From: Eubacterium limosum
GTDB taxonomy: Bacteria; Bacillota; Clostridia; Eubacteriales; Eubacteriaceae
Length of the DNA stretch: 64,000 bases
Direction of reading: 5' to 3'
NCBI RefSeq assembly: GCF_000807675.2
Contig: NZ_CP019962.1
Span: forward strand, 310,001-374,000
In this document: one piece after another, positions 7,892-15,928 of the stretch
Layout: each line of letters begins with the position of its first letter
Position numbering within the stretch: position 1 is the first letter of the stretch
Translations under genes and position numbers: made by a program
Notes under the pieces: model-generated
Seen by the model: the letters and a program-made list of their open reading frames with translations, nothing else
Told to the model about the DNA's origin: nothing
Database searches by the model: none

Positions 7892-8782
7892 TCACTTCCG
7901 CATTTCACAGCTTCTCACCGGAATATAGATATTGATCTGAGAATCTGGGCACTCGGGGCCCAGGAAGCGGCTGTCGTAAACCTCAAAATCCTCACGATCA
8001 TCCAGGACCTCGTCGGTGGTCAGGGTCCAGCTGCCCCAGATATAGTCATAGGTCTGGGGCAGAGTGGCAGCGGGGCCGGTGTGGGTGAACACTGCGTACC
8101 GTCCGCCGGGCAGGGTCTTGGCGAGCACGCCCTCAGGCAGCTCCAAGAATGGGTTGGTTTCCGCGCCCACAAATTCAATATAAGGGACGCTGCCGTCCGC
8201 TTCAAGACATGCTGCTTCCGCTGGAGTCTCGCACACGCCAAAAGACCGCCCGTCCTCAAGGCATGGCACCCCGGCACGCAGACAGTCCCATCTGTCCCAG
8301 AGCCTGGGCAATACAGTATCCGGTGCCGTCGTCCTGCCCCGGATACCGGCCAGATGGATTTCTCCCAGCGTCACAAAGCGCGGCTGAAGCGTAATGCCGC
8401 AGGCCCGATGGCACAGCTGAATCCTGTCCAGCCGGCGCTCAAAACCGACGTACCGCGCCTCACCCCTTTTCCGGTAGGCATAGGGGCTGAGTCCATAGAC
8501 GGATTTAAAGGAACGGCTGAAAGCCTCGGACGAGCCAAAGCCGCTTTCCAGGGCAATGTCAAGCACTCGTTTTTCAGTGTTCAGCAGCGCCTCAGCCGTC
8601 ACTGCCAGGCGGCGCTTCCTGATGTAGCTGCCAATAGTCTCGCCAATGGCAGCATCGAAAATACGGATCAGATGGTAAACCGAATAACCGGATACCTTGG
8701 CCAGATCCTTCAGCGTTATTTTTTCATTCAGATGTTTCTCAATATATTCAGCAGTCCGCGTGAGCGGCGCAAGGTAATCCAC
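7892..8782 (-). CDS. AraC family regulator with GyrI-like effector domain
   Basis: A 296-residue regulator. Residues 1-105 form the two AraC helix-turn-helices (LKDLAKVSGYSVYHLIRIF and VLDIALESGFGSSEAFSRSF). The rest resembles the GyrI/Rob-type small-molecule binding domain (FVTLGEIHLAGIRG near the middle, GGRYAVFTHTGP later). Such proteins sense drugs and activate resistance genes. I prefer a GTG start at 8782, preceded by GAGGAGG, over an upstream ATG that overlaps a TATAAT. It is divergent from the UvrA-like gene and probably controls it. Confidence 0.85.
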   Translation of the reverse strand: MDYLAPLTRTAEYIEKHLNEKITLKDLAKVSGYSVYHLIRIFDAAIGETIGSYIRKRRLAVTAEALLNTEKRVLDIALESGFGSSEAFSRSFKSVYGLSPYAYRKRGEARYVGFERRLDRIQLCHRACGITLQPRFVTLGEIHLAGIRGRTTAPDTVLPRLWDRWDCLRAGVPCLEDGRSFGVCETPAEAACLEADGSVPYIEFVGAETNPFLELPEGVLAKTLPGGRYAVFTHTGPAATLPQTYDYIWGSWTLTTDEVLDDREDFEVYDSRFLGPECPDSQINIYIPVRSCEMRK

Positions 8783-8926
8783 AGGGCATCCCTCCTCTTT
8801 GGGCTCCATTATACCACAGGACATGCCGGCGGGCCCTCCGGTTTCGCAATAATGATCATGAATGGGCGCAGCGCTCCGGTTATAATAGCCTTGTGTGGGC
8901 AAACGCCCCGGAAAGGCAGGGTCATC

Positions 8927-11170
8927 ATGACAGACATTATCATTAAGGGAGTGACCGAAAACAACCTGAAAAACATTTCTCTCACGATTCCAAAGGAAAA
9001 GATCACCGTATTTGCAGGGGTCTCAGGCTCGGTCAAATCCAGCATTGTCTTTGACACCATCGCGGCTGAGGCGGCGCGGCAGTTAAACGCCACTTTTCCC
9101 GCCTTTGTCCAGACGCGGCTGCCCAAGCACCCCAAGCCCCATGCCGAGCTCATCGACCATCTGACCCCCGCGGTCATTGTAGATCAGACGCCACTGGGCG
9201 GCAGCGCCCGGTCCACAGTGGGAACCATCAGCGACCTTTACGCGGCTCTCCGGATACTATTCTCCCGGATCGGGGAGCCCTATGCGGGCACAGCGTCCTA
9301 TTTTTCCTTCAACGATCCCAACGGCATGTGCAAAACCTGCTCGGGCCTCGGAAAAATAACCGACATTAACCTTGCGGAACTCATCGACCCGGACAAGTCC
9401 TGGAACGAGGGCTGTGTCCGGGATTCTCTTTACAAGCCTGGCACCTGGTACTGGCGGCAGTACGCCGAATCGGGCCTGTTCGATCTGGATCTGCCTGTGA
9501 GGGATTATCCGCCCGAGGTGTACAATCTTCTGGTCTATGGCTCCCGCAGCGGCCAAAGCGCGCCTGAAAATCCAAAGGTTCCGGGCCTGTACCACAAGTA
9601 CAACAGTACCCTCCTCAACAGGGACATCAGCGGCAAAAGCGGCCACACCCAGAAAAAGGCCGCGCACCTCATCACCGAGACTGAGTGCACTGCCTGCCAC
9701 GGAAAGCGCCTGAATCCGACAGCCCTGGCCTGCAAAGTGGGCGGTTACTCCATAGCGGATCTCTGTGCCATGGAGCTCACTGAGCTCCGGGCTGTGCTGG
9801 CCCGGATCGACAATGCCAGAGTCTCGTTGGTGGTTCAGACTCTGCTCGACGGACTGGACCGGATGATTGACATTGGCCTGCCTTATCTGCACCTTGGCCG
9901 GGCGTCCGCCTCATTGTCCGGCGGCGAGGCACAGCGGCTCAAGCTGGTGCGGTATATGGGCAGCCGATTGACAGGCATGACCTATATTTTCGACGAGCCC
10001 AGTATCGGCCTGCACCCCCGGGATGTTTACCGTATGAACGCCCTGCTCCGGCAGCTCCGGAACAAGGGCAACACGGTGCTGGTGGTGGAGCACGACCGGG
10101 ATGTGATCGCCATCGCCGACCATGTGGTGGAGGTGGGGCCTCGGGCTGGCTGCCAGGGCGGGGAGATCGTCTTTTCCGGCAGCTATGACGCTCTGCTTAC
10201 GTCCGACACCCTGACTGGCCGCGCGCTGCGCCGGGCGCTGCCCATCAAAGCAAATCCCCGGCAGGCCGCAGGGGTGCTGCCCATCCGCGGTGCCTGCCTG
10301 CACAATCTGAAAAACATTGACGTAGATATTCCTCTTGGCGTCATGACTGCTGTCACAGGCGTGGCGGGCTCTGGAAAGAGCACCCTCATCACTCAGGTTT
10401 TTGCAAAACAGTACGCAGACGACGTGACGCTCATCGATCAGGGACCCATCACCGCCACAAACCGATCCACCCCCGCCTCCTACCTGGGCTTTTTCGACGC
10501 GCTCCGAAATCTGATGGCCTGTGAGACCGGCGCAGACAGGGGGCTGTTCAGCTTCAATTCCTCAGGCGCCTGCCCGGCGTGCGCGGGCAGGGGCGTCATC
10601 GTCACTGAGCTGGCCTTTATGGACCCAGTCGTCACTGTGTGCGAAGCCTGCGGCGGCGCCCGGTACAGCCCCGAGGCTCTGTCCCGCACCCTCCGCGGGA
10701 AGAACATCGTGGAGCTCCTGGCTATGACGGCCGCCGAGGCTCTGGAATTCTTCGACACCCCTAAGATCATCCGTCCTCTCAAACGCCTGCAGCAGGTGGG
10801 GCTGTCCTACCTCACGTTGGGCCAGCCCCTGGGCACCCTGTCGGGCGGGGAGCGCCAACGGCTGAAGCTGGCAAAGAAGCTTGGGCAGAAGGGCGGCATC
10901 ATTGTCATGGATGAACCCACCACAGGCCTGCACCCCTCGGACATCCAGAAGCTCCTGTCCCTCTTTGACACCATCGTGGACAAGGGCGGCACTTTAGTTG
11001 TCATCGAGCACAACCTGGACATTGTGAAGCAGGCCGACTGGGTGATCGATATCGGGCCAGACGGCGGCAAACACGGCGGCGAGGTCGTATTTGAGGGCAC
11101 GCCCGCCGAGATGCTCTGCCGCGCCAGCACCCTGACCGCTGACAGCCTGCGCGCCAGCATGGCCCAATGA
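8927..11170 (+). CDS. UvrA-like ABC ATPase (drug-resistance/excinuclease class)
   Basis: A 747-residue protein of the short UvrA2/DrrC-like class: two ABC ATPase halves with inserted zinc fingers (CKTCSGLG, CTACHGKRL, CPACAGRG, CEACGGARY) and signatures LSGGEAQRLKL and LSGGERQRLKL. Such proteins bind damaged or drug-bearing DNA and often give resistance to DNA-binding antibiotics. The N-terminal Walker A reads GVSGSVKSS where GVSGSGKSS is expected, so the Gly before the Lys is Val. The second, GVAGSGKST, is intact. The ATG at 8927 follows a GAAAGGCAGGG site. The open frame extends far upstream, but that part is the reverse of the AraC gene. Confidence 0.9.
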   Translation: MTDIIIKGVTENNLKNISLTIPKEKITVFAGVSGSVKSSIVFDTIAAEAARQLNATFPAFVQTRLPKHPKPHAELIDHLTPAVIVDQTPLGGSARSTVGTISDLYAALRILFSRIGEPYAGTASYFSFNDPNGMCKTCSGLGKITDINLAELIDPDKSWNEGCVRDSLYKPGTWYWRQYAESGLFDLDLPVRDYPPEVYNLLVYGSRSGQSAPENPKVPGLYHKYNSTLLNRDISGKSGHTQKKAAHLITETECTACHGKRLNPTALACKVGGYSIADLCAMELTELRAVLARIDNARVSLVVQTLLDGLDRMIDIGLPYLHLGRASASLSGGEAQRLKLVRYMGSRLTGMTYIFDEPSIGLHPRDVYRMNALLRQLRNKGNTVLVVEHDRDVIAIADHVVEVGPRAGCQGGEIVFSGSYDALLTSDTLTGRALRRALPIKANPRQAAGVLPIRGACLHNLKNIDVDIPLGVMTAVTGVAGSGKSTLITQVFAKQYADDVTLIDQGPITATNRSTPASYLGFFDALRNLMACETGADRGLFSFNSSGACPACAGRGVIVTELAFMDPVVTVCEACGGARYSPEALSRTLRGKNIVELLAMTAAEALEFFDTPKIIRPLKRLQQVGLSYLTLGQPLGTLSGGERQRLKLAKKLGQKGGIIVMDEPTTGLHPSDIQKLLSLFDTIVDKGGTLVVIEHNLDIVKQADWVIDIGPDGGKHGGEVVFEGTPAEMLCRASTLTADSLRASMAQ

Positions 11171-11185
11171 TCCCTACAGGCTGCC

Positions 11186-11764
11186 TTACCCAAAGGCCTC
11201 CCTCAGACGCTTCAGGGCACGGGCCATGCGGCTGCACACCGTCCCCAGCTTCACCTGCTCCCGGGACGCGATCTCGGCCCAGTCCAGGCCCCGCACATAG
11301 TAATCGTCGATGACGCGGCGCTGGGCATCGGTCAGGGTTTCCAGGGCTGCTCGCAGGCGGGCACTCTCCTCTGTCCGCAGGATACGCGCCCCGGGTTCTG
11401 GCCCGGGGTCGGCCAGGCTGTCCATGAGGGTGGTATCCTCCCCTGTGGGAACCTCCAGATACAGCTCAGCCTGAGCGGACACCTGGCGGTCCGGCTTGGC
11501 CTTTTGCACAAAGGCATAGAACAGCCGCTTTTTGGCATAGGTCTGAAAATAGACGCCGGATTCGGGCGCATAGCTCTTAACCGCCTCCAGGAAAATCAGG
11601 CTGCCATCCTGGATACCGTCCTCAAAGCTTTCCCGGTCGTAGACGTAGCGGCTAACCATGGACAAGATCAGCGGCCGGTAGGCCATAAGCAGGCGCATCT
11701 TGGCGTCCTGGTCGCCTGCCTTGGCCTGGATGATCCACTCCTCCAGCACTTTGTAATGGTTCAT
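11186..11764 (-). CDS. Sigma-70 family RNA polymerase sigma factor (copy A)
   Basis: A 192-residue protein with sigma region 2 near residues 20-95 (PLILSMVSRYVYDRESFEDG, FLEAVKSYAPESGVYFQTYA) and region 4 near 135-190 (LTDAQRRVIDDYYVRGLDWA followed by a helix-turn-helix). Size and layout resemble the small sigma factors of the UviA/BotR kind more than housekeeping sigma. Its ATG overlaps the upstream stop codon (ATGA). A homologue with the same neighbours lies at 62713-63300. It probably drives the DUF1659 unit, but that is inferred from context. Confidence 0.88.
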   Translation of the reverse strand: MNHYKVLEEWIIQAKAGDQDAKMRLLMAYRPLILSMVSRYVYDRESFEDGIQDGSLIFLEAVKSYAPESGVYFQTYAKKRLFYAFVQKAKPDRQVSAQAELYLEVPTGEDTTLMDSLADPGPEPGARILRTEESARLRAALETLTDAQRRVIDDYYVRGLDWAEIASREQVKLGTVCSRMARALKRLREAFG

Positions 11765-11958
11765 TCGTCATCCTCCCGGATGCTCTTAATGTCAAGCACC
11801 AGCTCGGGATAGCGGCTCTGTACACTGTCCATGTATTCGTTAAACTGATCCTCCGCGTCCTCTTCGTCCCTGGCCCAGAAGCCAAGACGGACATTGCATT
11901 CCGCCTTTACCAGATATGCACGCCTTCGGCGCACCAAAGGTCTGCCTGTTCCAATCAT
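11761..11958 (-). CDS. Small conserved acidic protein next to sigma factor (copy A)
   Basis: A 65-residue protein with a basic N-terminus containing VRRRRAYLVKAEC and an acidic remainder. It aligns with the 66-residue protein at 63309-63509 (VRRRRSYLVEAEC, then AEEAEDAFNE) and sits in the same place, directly before the sigma gene, here with an ATGA overlap. I do not recognise a family. The tight coupling suggests a sigma partner such as a co-sigma or anti-sigma factor. GGAGG lies before the start. Confidence 0.7.
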   Translation of the reverse strand: MIGTGRPLVRRRRAYLVKAECNVRLGFWARDEEDAEDQFNEYMDSVQSRYPELVLDIKSIREDDE

Positions 11959-12016
11959 ATTGTTTACCTCCTCAGGAATTACTTTATATAGAAATGTATA
12001 TTATTAATAAGTATTA

Positions 12017-12478
12017 TTAAAAGGACGACAACGCTGTCGTTTCATCTGCCGCTATTTTTCTGTTTTGGCTGTTTTTAACGCCAGTGATGTCGTGCATGCC
12101 GCCCACATAATCATAAACCAGAACCTGCCCGCCGCCCAGGTTTTCACGGGTGACGGAGCCCAGGTTTTTCACAAAGGGAATGATGGTGTAGATGCCCGGA
12201 TGGCGGCCCTTGACAGCCTTCTGGTATTTCAGGAGGCCGGCTTCTGCCAGCTCCTTCCGGTACCGGATAACGGAGCGGTAATCGCAGCCCAGGGCCTGCT
12301 CCAGATGCTCGACCCGCACGGTAAACTCCACGCGCCACAGCCACTCACCTGAGGTGGTAGGCAGGGCGCAGGCGTTGTTGCGGTACATCAGGTAAAACCA
12401 CAGAGCCTGAGCGCCGTGGCTGAGGGCGTGATCCCCCAGCCAGTCATAGAAATATTTGATCTCCTTAATCCAGTTCAC
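12017..12478 (-). CDS. Replisome-organiser-like HTH protein (copy A)
   Basis: A 153-residue protein. The segments GDHALSHGAQALWFYLMYRN and VRVEHLEQALGCDYRSVIRY, then ELAEAGLLKYQ, have the layout of the winged-helix N-terminus of phage DnaD/replisome-organiser proteins. The GTG start at 12478 overlaps the end of the BRO gene by 14 bases. A divergent homologue starts the second module at the right edge of the window. Role unproven; it may be regulatory. Confidence 0.65.
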   Translation of the reverse strand: MNWIKEIKYFYDWLGDHALSHGAQALWFYLMYRNNACALPTTSGEWLWRVEFTVRVEHLEQALGCDYRSVIRYRKELAEAGLLKYQKAVKGRHPGIYTIIPFVKNLGSVTRENLGGGQVLVYDYVGGMHDITGVKNSQNRKIAADETTALSSF

Positions 12479-13205
12479 GCGGGAACACCTTCAGAAAATG
12501 CTGCTGCCCTTTTGGCGTGACACGGGTGGCCTGGTTCAGCAGCACCACACCAGGCCTTGGGGCGTACAGGCTTTCCTCCACCATGAACAGGCCAAGGGCC
12601 ATGCCCCGCTGGGTAGGAATATTATCCTCCTTTTTCGAGCGGCACAAGTAGCCCTGCTGCCGCATCCACGCCATCATACGGGTGCGCCCCGTTCGGATGC
12701 CGGCGTCCTGCAGCAGGCGCGCCATGCGCAGCATGGAGATACCCCCATCCGCGCGCATCAGCTGGCTGGCAAACAGCTCCAGATCCCTTCGCTCTGCCAG
12801 CTGGGCGGTCAGGGCCTGCAGCTGGCCCTCCTTTTCAAACAGCAGCGCCGAGATTTGCGGCCGGCTGATCGTATAGCCGCCCGTACGCCGCAGACCGGGC
12901 AGCAGCACGTCAAAGACCCACTTTTCAAAAGCCACAGCCGATGGCAGCTTACTTCCGATGATCAGGCGGTACAGATCGCCCTCGGGCAGGAAAAACATGT
13001 CCAGCATCCGCTTCTGGTTCTGCGGGTGGGGTACGGTCCGTTTCACACCGTACCGGCAATGGCGCTTGATGGCGCTGCGGGTATTGCGGTAACCAAGGGC
13101 TCTTGCCACATCGGCCCCGCAGAACAAAATCGTACCGTCTCCTTCCTCCAGCACGCGCACGCGGCCAAACCGCTCATCGACAAATTCCTGTATCATTGTT
13201 TGCAT
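12465..13205 (-). CDS. Phage-type antirepressor (BRO-N plus KilAC)
   Basis: A 246-residue protein with an N-terminal BRO domain (residues about 1-105: ILFCGADVARALGYRNTRSA, SKLPSAVAFEKWVFDVLLPG) and a C-terminal KilAC/ANT-like domain (YLCRSKKEDNIPTQRGMALG to VTPKGQQHFLK). These proteins are phage antirepressors or DNA-binding regulators. The start at 13205 follows GGAGGAAGA; a longer frame has no ribosome site. No other phage structural genes are near, so it is probably a leftover of a mobile element or a recruited regulator of the module downstream. Confidence 0.85.
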   Translation of the reverse strand: MQTMIQEFVDERFGRVRVLEEGDGTILFCGADVARALGYRNTRSAIKRHCRYGVKRTVPHPQNQKRMLDMFFLPEGDLYRLIIGSKLPSAVAFEKWVFDVLLPGLRRTGGYTISRPQISALLFEKEGQLQALTAQLAERRDLELFASQLMRADGGISMLRMARLLQDAGIRTGRTRMMAWMRQQGYLCRSKKEDNIPTQRGMALGLFMVEESLYAPRPGVVLLNQATRVTPKGQQHFLKVFPRELD

Positions 13206-13391
13206 TCTTCTTCCTCCGAATAGATTATTCGAAGCGCGCTTCACTCACTTAAGTAACTCCTATGATACCGGATTTCAAAAATCCCTGCTTTCCCGTCTCA
13301 GGCAGGTCCACAGCATTTTGTTGAATAAAAGTCCTTTTTTGAGTGTATTTCAGGTTCTGTTTGACCCCTTGGTTGCGCCAAAGGGCAGGTT

Positions 13392-13951
13392 TTAAAAAGA
13401 TGCCTGCGCCAGTCCAGTTGTTTCGCGCCCGTTTATATCTAAAAAAAGCGCCTTCAGGCTGGGCATCTCCCATTCCGGATCGTAATAATCCAGAATACGC
13501 TCAGCCTGGAGGAGCTTCTTTTTCATGGCCCGCCGTTCCATACAGTAGGACAGGGCCAGATTTTCTTTCAGTAATATCTTTTTCTCCTTAAAGCGAATCC
13601 CTCTGTAGAGAAAAAAAGATTGACATCGCCGTAATAGCCATCACTGTCAATTAGAACCGAGGTCCGCATTTTGCAGGGCATCAGAATCATTTTGGCGTGC
13701 AGCCACACCGGCAGCATTTCTCTGCCGCCCAGCAGCGCTCTGTCATCCGCCTTTCGGGCAGCCCGGTCGATGTGGTAGAATTCATAGGCTTTATCCTTGA
13801 AGGCCTCCGTGGTCTTGTGCAGCCAGCAGCTCCCGCCGTCCTTAAAGTACAGGCGGCAGCCGTTTTCGCCCGCCGGGCCGTATTCAGGCGCCAGGGCCAT
13901 GAGCCCCCGGTCTACCAGATAGGTGTGCATTGCCTCACGTGTTATTTGCAT
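13392..13951 (-). pseudogene. Frameshifted gene, possibly ComK-like
   Basis: The frame from ATG 13951 encodes MQITREAMHTYLVDRGLMAL and continues to a run of seven A/T bases at 13611-13617, after which it stops early at 13568. Shifting one frame at that run gives RFKEKKILLKENLALSYCME and goes on to a stop at 13392, for about 186 residues in all. That total, the central KMILMPCKMRTS and the following NLALSY segment loosely recall the competence regulator ComK (about 190 residues), but similarity by eye is weak. It may be a true pseudogene, a phase-variable tract, a programmed frameshift or a sequencing error. Confidence 0.5.
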
Positions 13952-13973
13952 ATCGTTTACTCCTTTTTCTTAT

Positions 13974-14060
13974 AAAAAAAGAGTCTGCTAAAATCGCAAT
14001 GATTTTAGCAGACTCTTTCGTATCGCTGCCCTGCGGCAGCGCCGGAGCATACGCTCCAGA
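13974..14060 (-). repeat. Terminator-associated structured repeat, copy 1
   Basis: On the minus strand: TCTGGA, then CGGCGCTGCCG with its pairing partner GGCAGCG and GATA, then a large terminator stem (13978-13995 with 14001-14018) and a run of T. The same ordered parts occur at 30655-30737. The stem sequences differ more than the short CGCTGCC hairpin does. Confidence 0.6.
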
Positions 14061-14105
14061 CTATTCAAACATTAAGGTGTTAATACGTACTTTTTCTCTA
14101 AGCAC

Positions 14106-14135
14106 TAAAAAATTTGCCGGGGACAATGCCCCGGC
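14106..14135 (-). terminator. Terminator of the cell-surface operon
   Basis: GCCGGGG/CCCCGGC stem at 14116-14135, followed on the minus strand by AAATTTTTT. Confidence 0.85.
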
Positions 14136-14199
14136 TGTGTTAAATGTGTGCTAATAAAGAACTTGATTATCGTTATAATAAAATAGTTTTATATGGATA

Positions 14200-15909
14200 T
14201 TAGTGTTTTCCAACCTTTATCCGTTTAAAATACAGGACCATGCAGCCGCTCACGGCTGCCAGCATCATGGCAGCTATAGGATACAGAACTGCCGGATTGT
14301 TAAAGATACCTGTGCTTGGGTTGCCGCCAGTCACATTAGGCTGAGGGCTTTCCGGTGTGGGCGCTCCTGGCGTCGGAACCTTGCTGTCGTCACCCTTTAC
14401 CTTGACCGTAACATCTAAAAGCATGGTGGCGTAATTGGGATCGTCAGGTATAAAGCGCATTTTATAATTGCCGCTCTTTTCCACCTTAAGATCCAAATCT
14501 ACCCACTCAAAGGTACCCTTCAGAGCCTTGCCGTTGATGTCCAGCGCTTTGCCCTCAGTATACTTAACCTCCTTCAGGGCCGTTCCCTTGTCCACTGGGT
14601 CTTTGACCTGCGGTACAGGATCAAAGGTCGGGAGAGCCTTGTTAACAGTATAAACCGCACCCTCAGCCAGAGTAAGCATATAGTTGTCCCCTGCGCTCAA
14701 GGTACCCAAATTAATCGGATAAGTGCCGGCATCTTCACCTGCCTCGCGGGCCAGAGCGCCGGTCATTTTATCATTGCCCACCAGAGCCGGCGACAGCGTG
14801 TAGGTGAGCTCACTATCCTTTTCACCATAAGTTTTGCCTAAAATTTTGCCTTCTTCCAGAGCCGCCGGTGTTACTGTAATGTTCAGCTGTGCAACCTCTA
14901 TGTTTGCTTCTGCTTCGCACTGGCTGTATTTACCCGGTTCGGCAGGAATAAAGACTGCTTTCGCTTTCTGGCTGCCCGCGCTCAGGAGCTCGTCCGGATT
15001 TTCAAACTGCCAGGTTCCTTTTACCTCTGCATTGTCTGCGCCTTTAACACTGCCGCCGGACAGAGTGCTTTCATCCAGCTTTTGGCCATAGGTGATACCA
15101 GTGGCCGTTGGTGCCTGGGCTGCAGTAGTGTCCATAGGAGTTACCGTTACTGTGCATTTGGCGGTTTTGCCATTGGTGGTGGTGGCAGTGATGTCGGTGG
15201 TTCCCGCGCTGATTGCGGTGACCTTACCGGTATTGTCCACCGCGGCGATCTTGTCACTACCCGCAGACCAGGCGATGGTTTTGTCATCGGTGGTATCCAC
15301 CGGGTTCACGGTGGCAGTTAAGGTATCGCTGTCGCCCGCTGTCAATGCCAGCTTATCCTTGTCCAGGGTAACGCCGGTGATGGGGGATACCACCAGGACG
15401 GAGCCGTTGCTGCATTCATAGGGAACCTTTTTGTCCGCGCTGTTTGCCACTGTGTCCACGGAAAAAGTCATCGCTGCTTCACCAGCCGGCGCTTCATCCT
15501 TAACCTTGAATTTCATGGTCATAATCGGCTGACTGATGATTTCATTCTCACCGCTCGCCGAGTTAACATATCCTTTAACCCGTCCGTTGGTTCCTTTTAT
15601 GGCGGCCATCCCGCCTTCCCAGAGTTCCATATCCTGACGTCCGCTGATGAATTCCAGGCGTTCGCTGTCATAATCAATGTAAAACTGGGCTACATAAGCC
15701 GGCTGTTTAGTGGTGTCCATCTTGATATCTACCTGAATCTCCTGGCCCCTTGACGCTGGCTGCCTTTTATCGATCGATAAAATGACTTTGTCCTCAGCCG
15801 CGGCTTGGGCTTTAGACATCAAGGGCGTGGCTGACAGGCCGATATACGCCACCATCAATAATGACAGCAGCCATACGACGGCGCGTCTTAATTTAAATTT
15901 GTTTTCCAT
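14200..15909 (-). CDS. Cohesin-domain wall-anchored surface protein
   Basis: A 569-residue exported protein. After a signal peptide (about residues 1-37), residues 38-170 look like a cohesin fold (VILSIDKRQPASRGQEIQVD, AQFYIDYDSERLEFISG, TMKFKVKDEAPAG). Residues 175-255 form a Big_2 immunoglobulin-like domain (DTTDDKTIAWSAGSDKIAAV). Three MBG-like beta repeats follow (ATGITYGQKLDESTLSGG; KTYGEKDSELTYTLSPALVG; a third starting near FDPVPQVKDP). The tail is a Pro-rich linker, NPSTG, a hydrophobic helix and FKRIKVGKH, like a non-standard sortase signal. It is the last gene of the surface operon, next to a dockerin gene it could bind. Confidence 0.85.
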   Translation of the reverse strand: MENKFKLRRAVVWLLSLLMVAYIGLSATPLMSKAQAAAEDKVILSIDKRQPASRGQEIQVDIKMDTTKQPAYVAQFYIDYDSERLEFISGRQDMELWEGGMAAIKGTNGRVKGYVNSASGENEIISQPIMTMKFKVKDEAPAGEAAMTFSVDTVANSADKKVPYECSNGSVLVVSPITGVTLDKDKLALTAGDSDTLTATVNPVDTTDDKTIAWSAGSDKIAAVDNTGKVTAISAGTTDITATTTNGKTAKCTVTVTPMDTTAAQAPTATGITYGQKLDESTLSGGSVKGADNAEVKGTWQFENPDELLSAGSQKAKAVFIPAEPGKYSQCEAEANIEVAQLNITVTPAALEEGKILGKTYGEKDSELTYTLSPALVGNDKMTGALAREAGEDAGTYPINLGTLSAGDNYMLTLAEGAVYTVNKALPTFDPVPQVKDPVDKGTALKEVKYTEGKALDINGKALKGTFEWVDLDLKVEKSGNYKMRFIPDDPNYATMLLDVTVKVKGDDSKVPTPGAPTPESPQPNVTGGNPSTGIFNNPAVLYPIAAMMLAAVSGCMVLYFKRIKVGKH

Positions 15910-15928
15910 TCTTCCTCCTTAATCTGCT

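Noticed and set aside
7463-8926. Upstream extension of the UvrA-like reading frame by nearly 490 codons
   Set aside because: It lies opposite the DUF1659 and AraC genes and encodes no UvrA-like sequence; the protein begins with MTDIIIKGVTENNLKN at 8927 behind a ribosome site.
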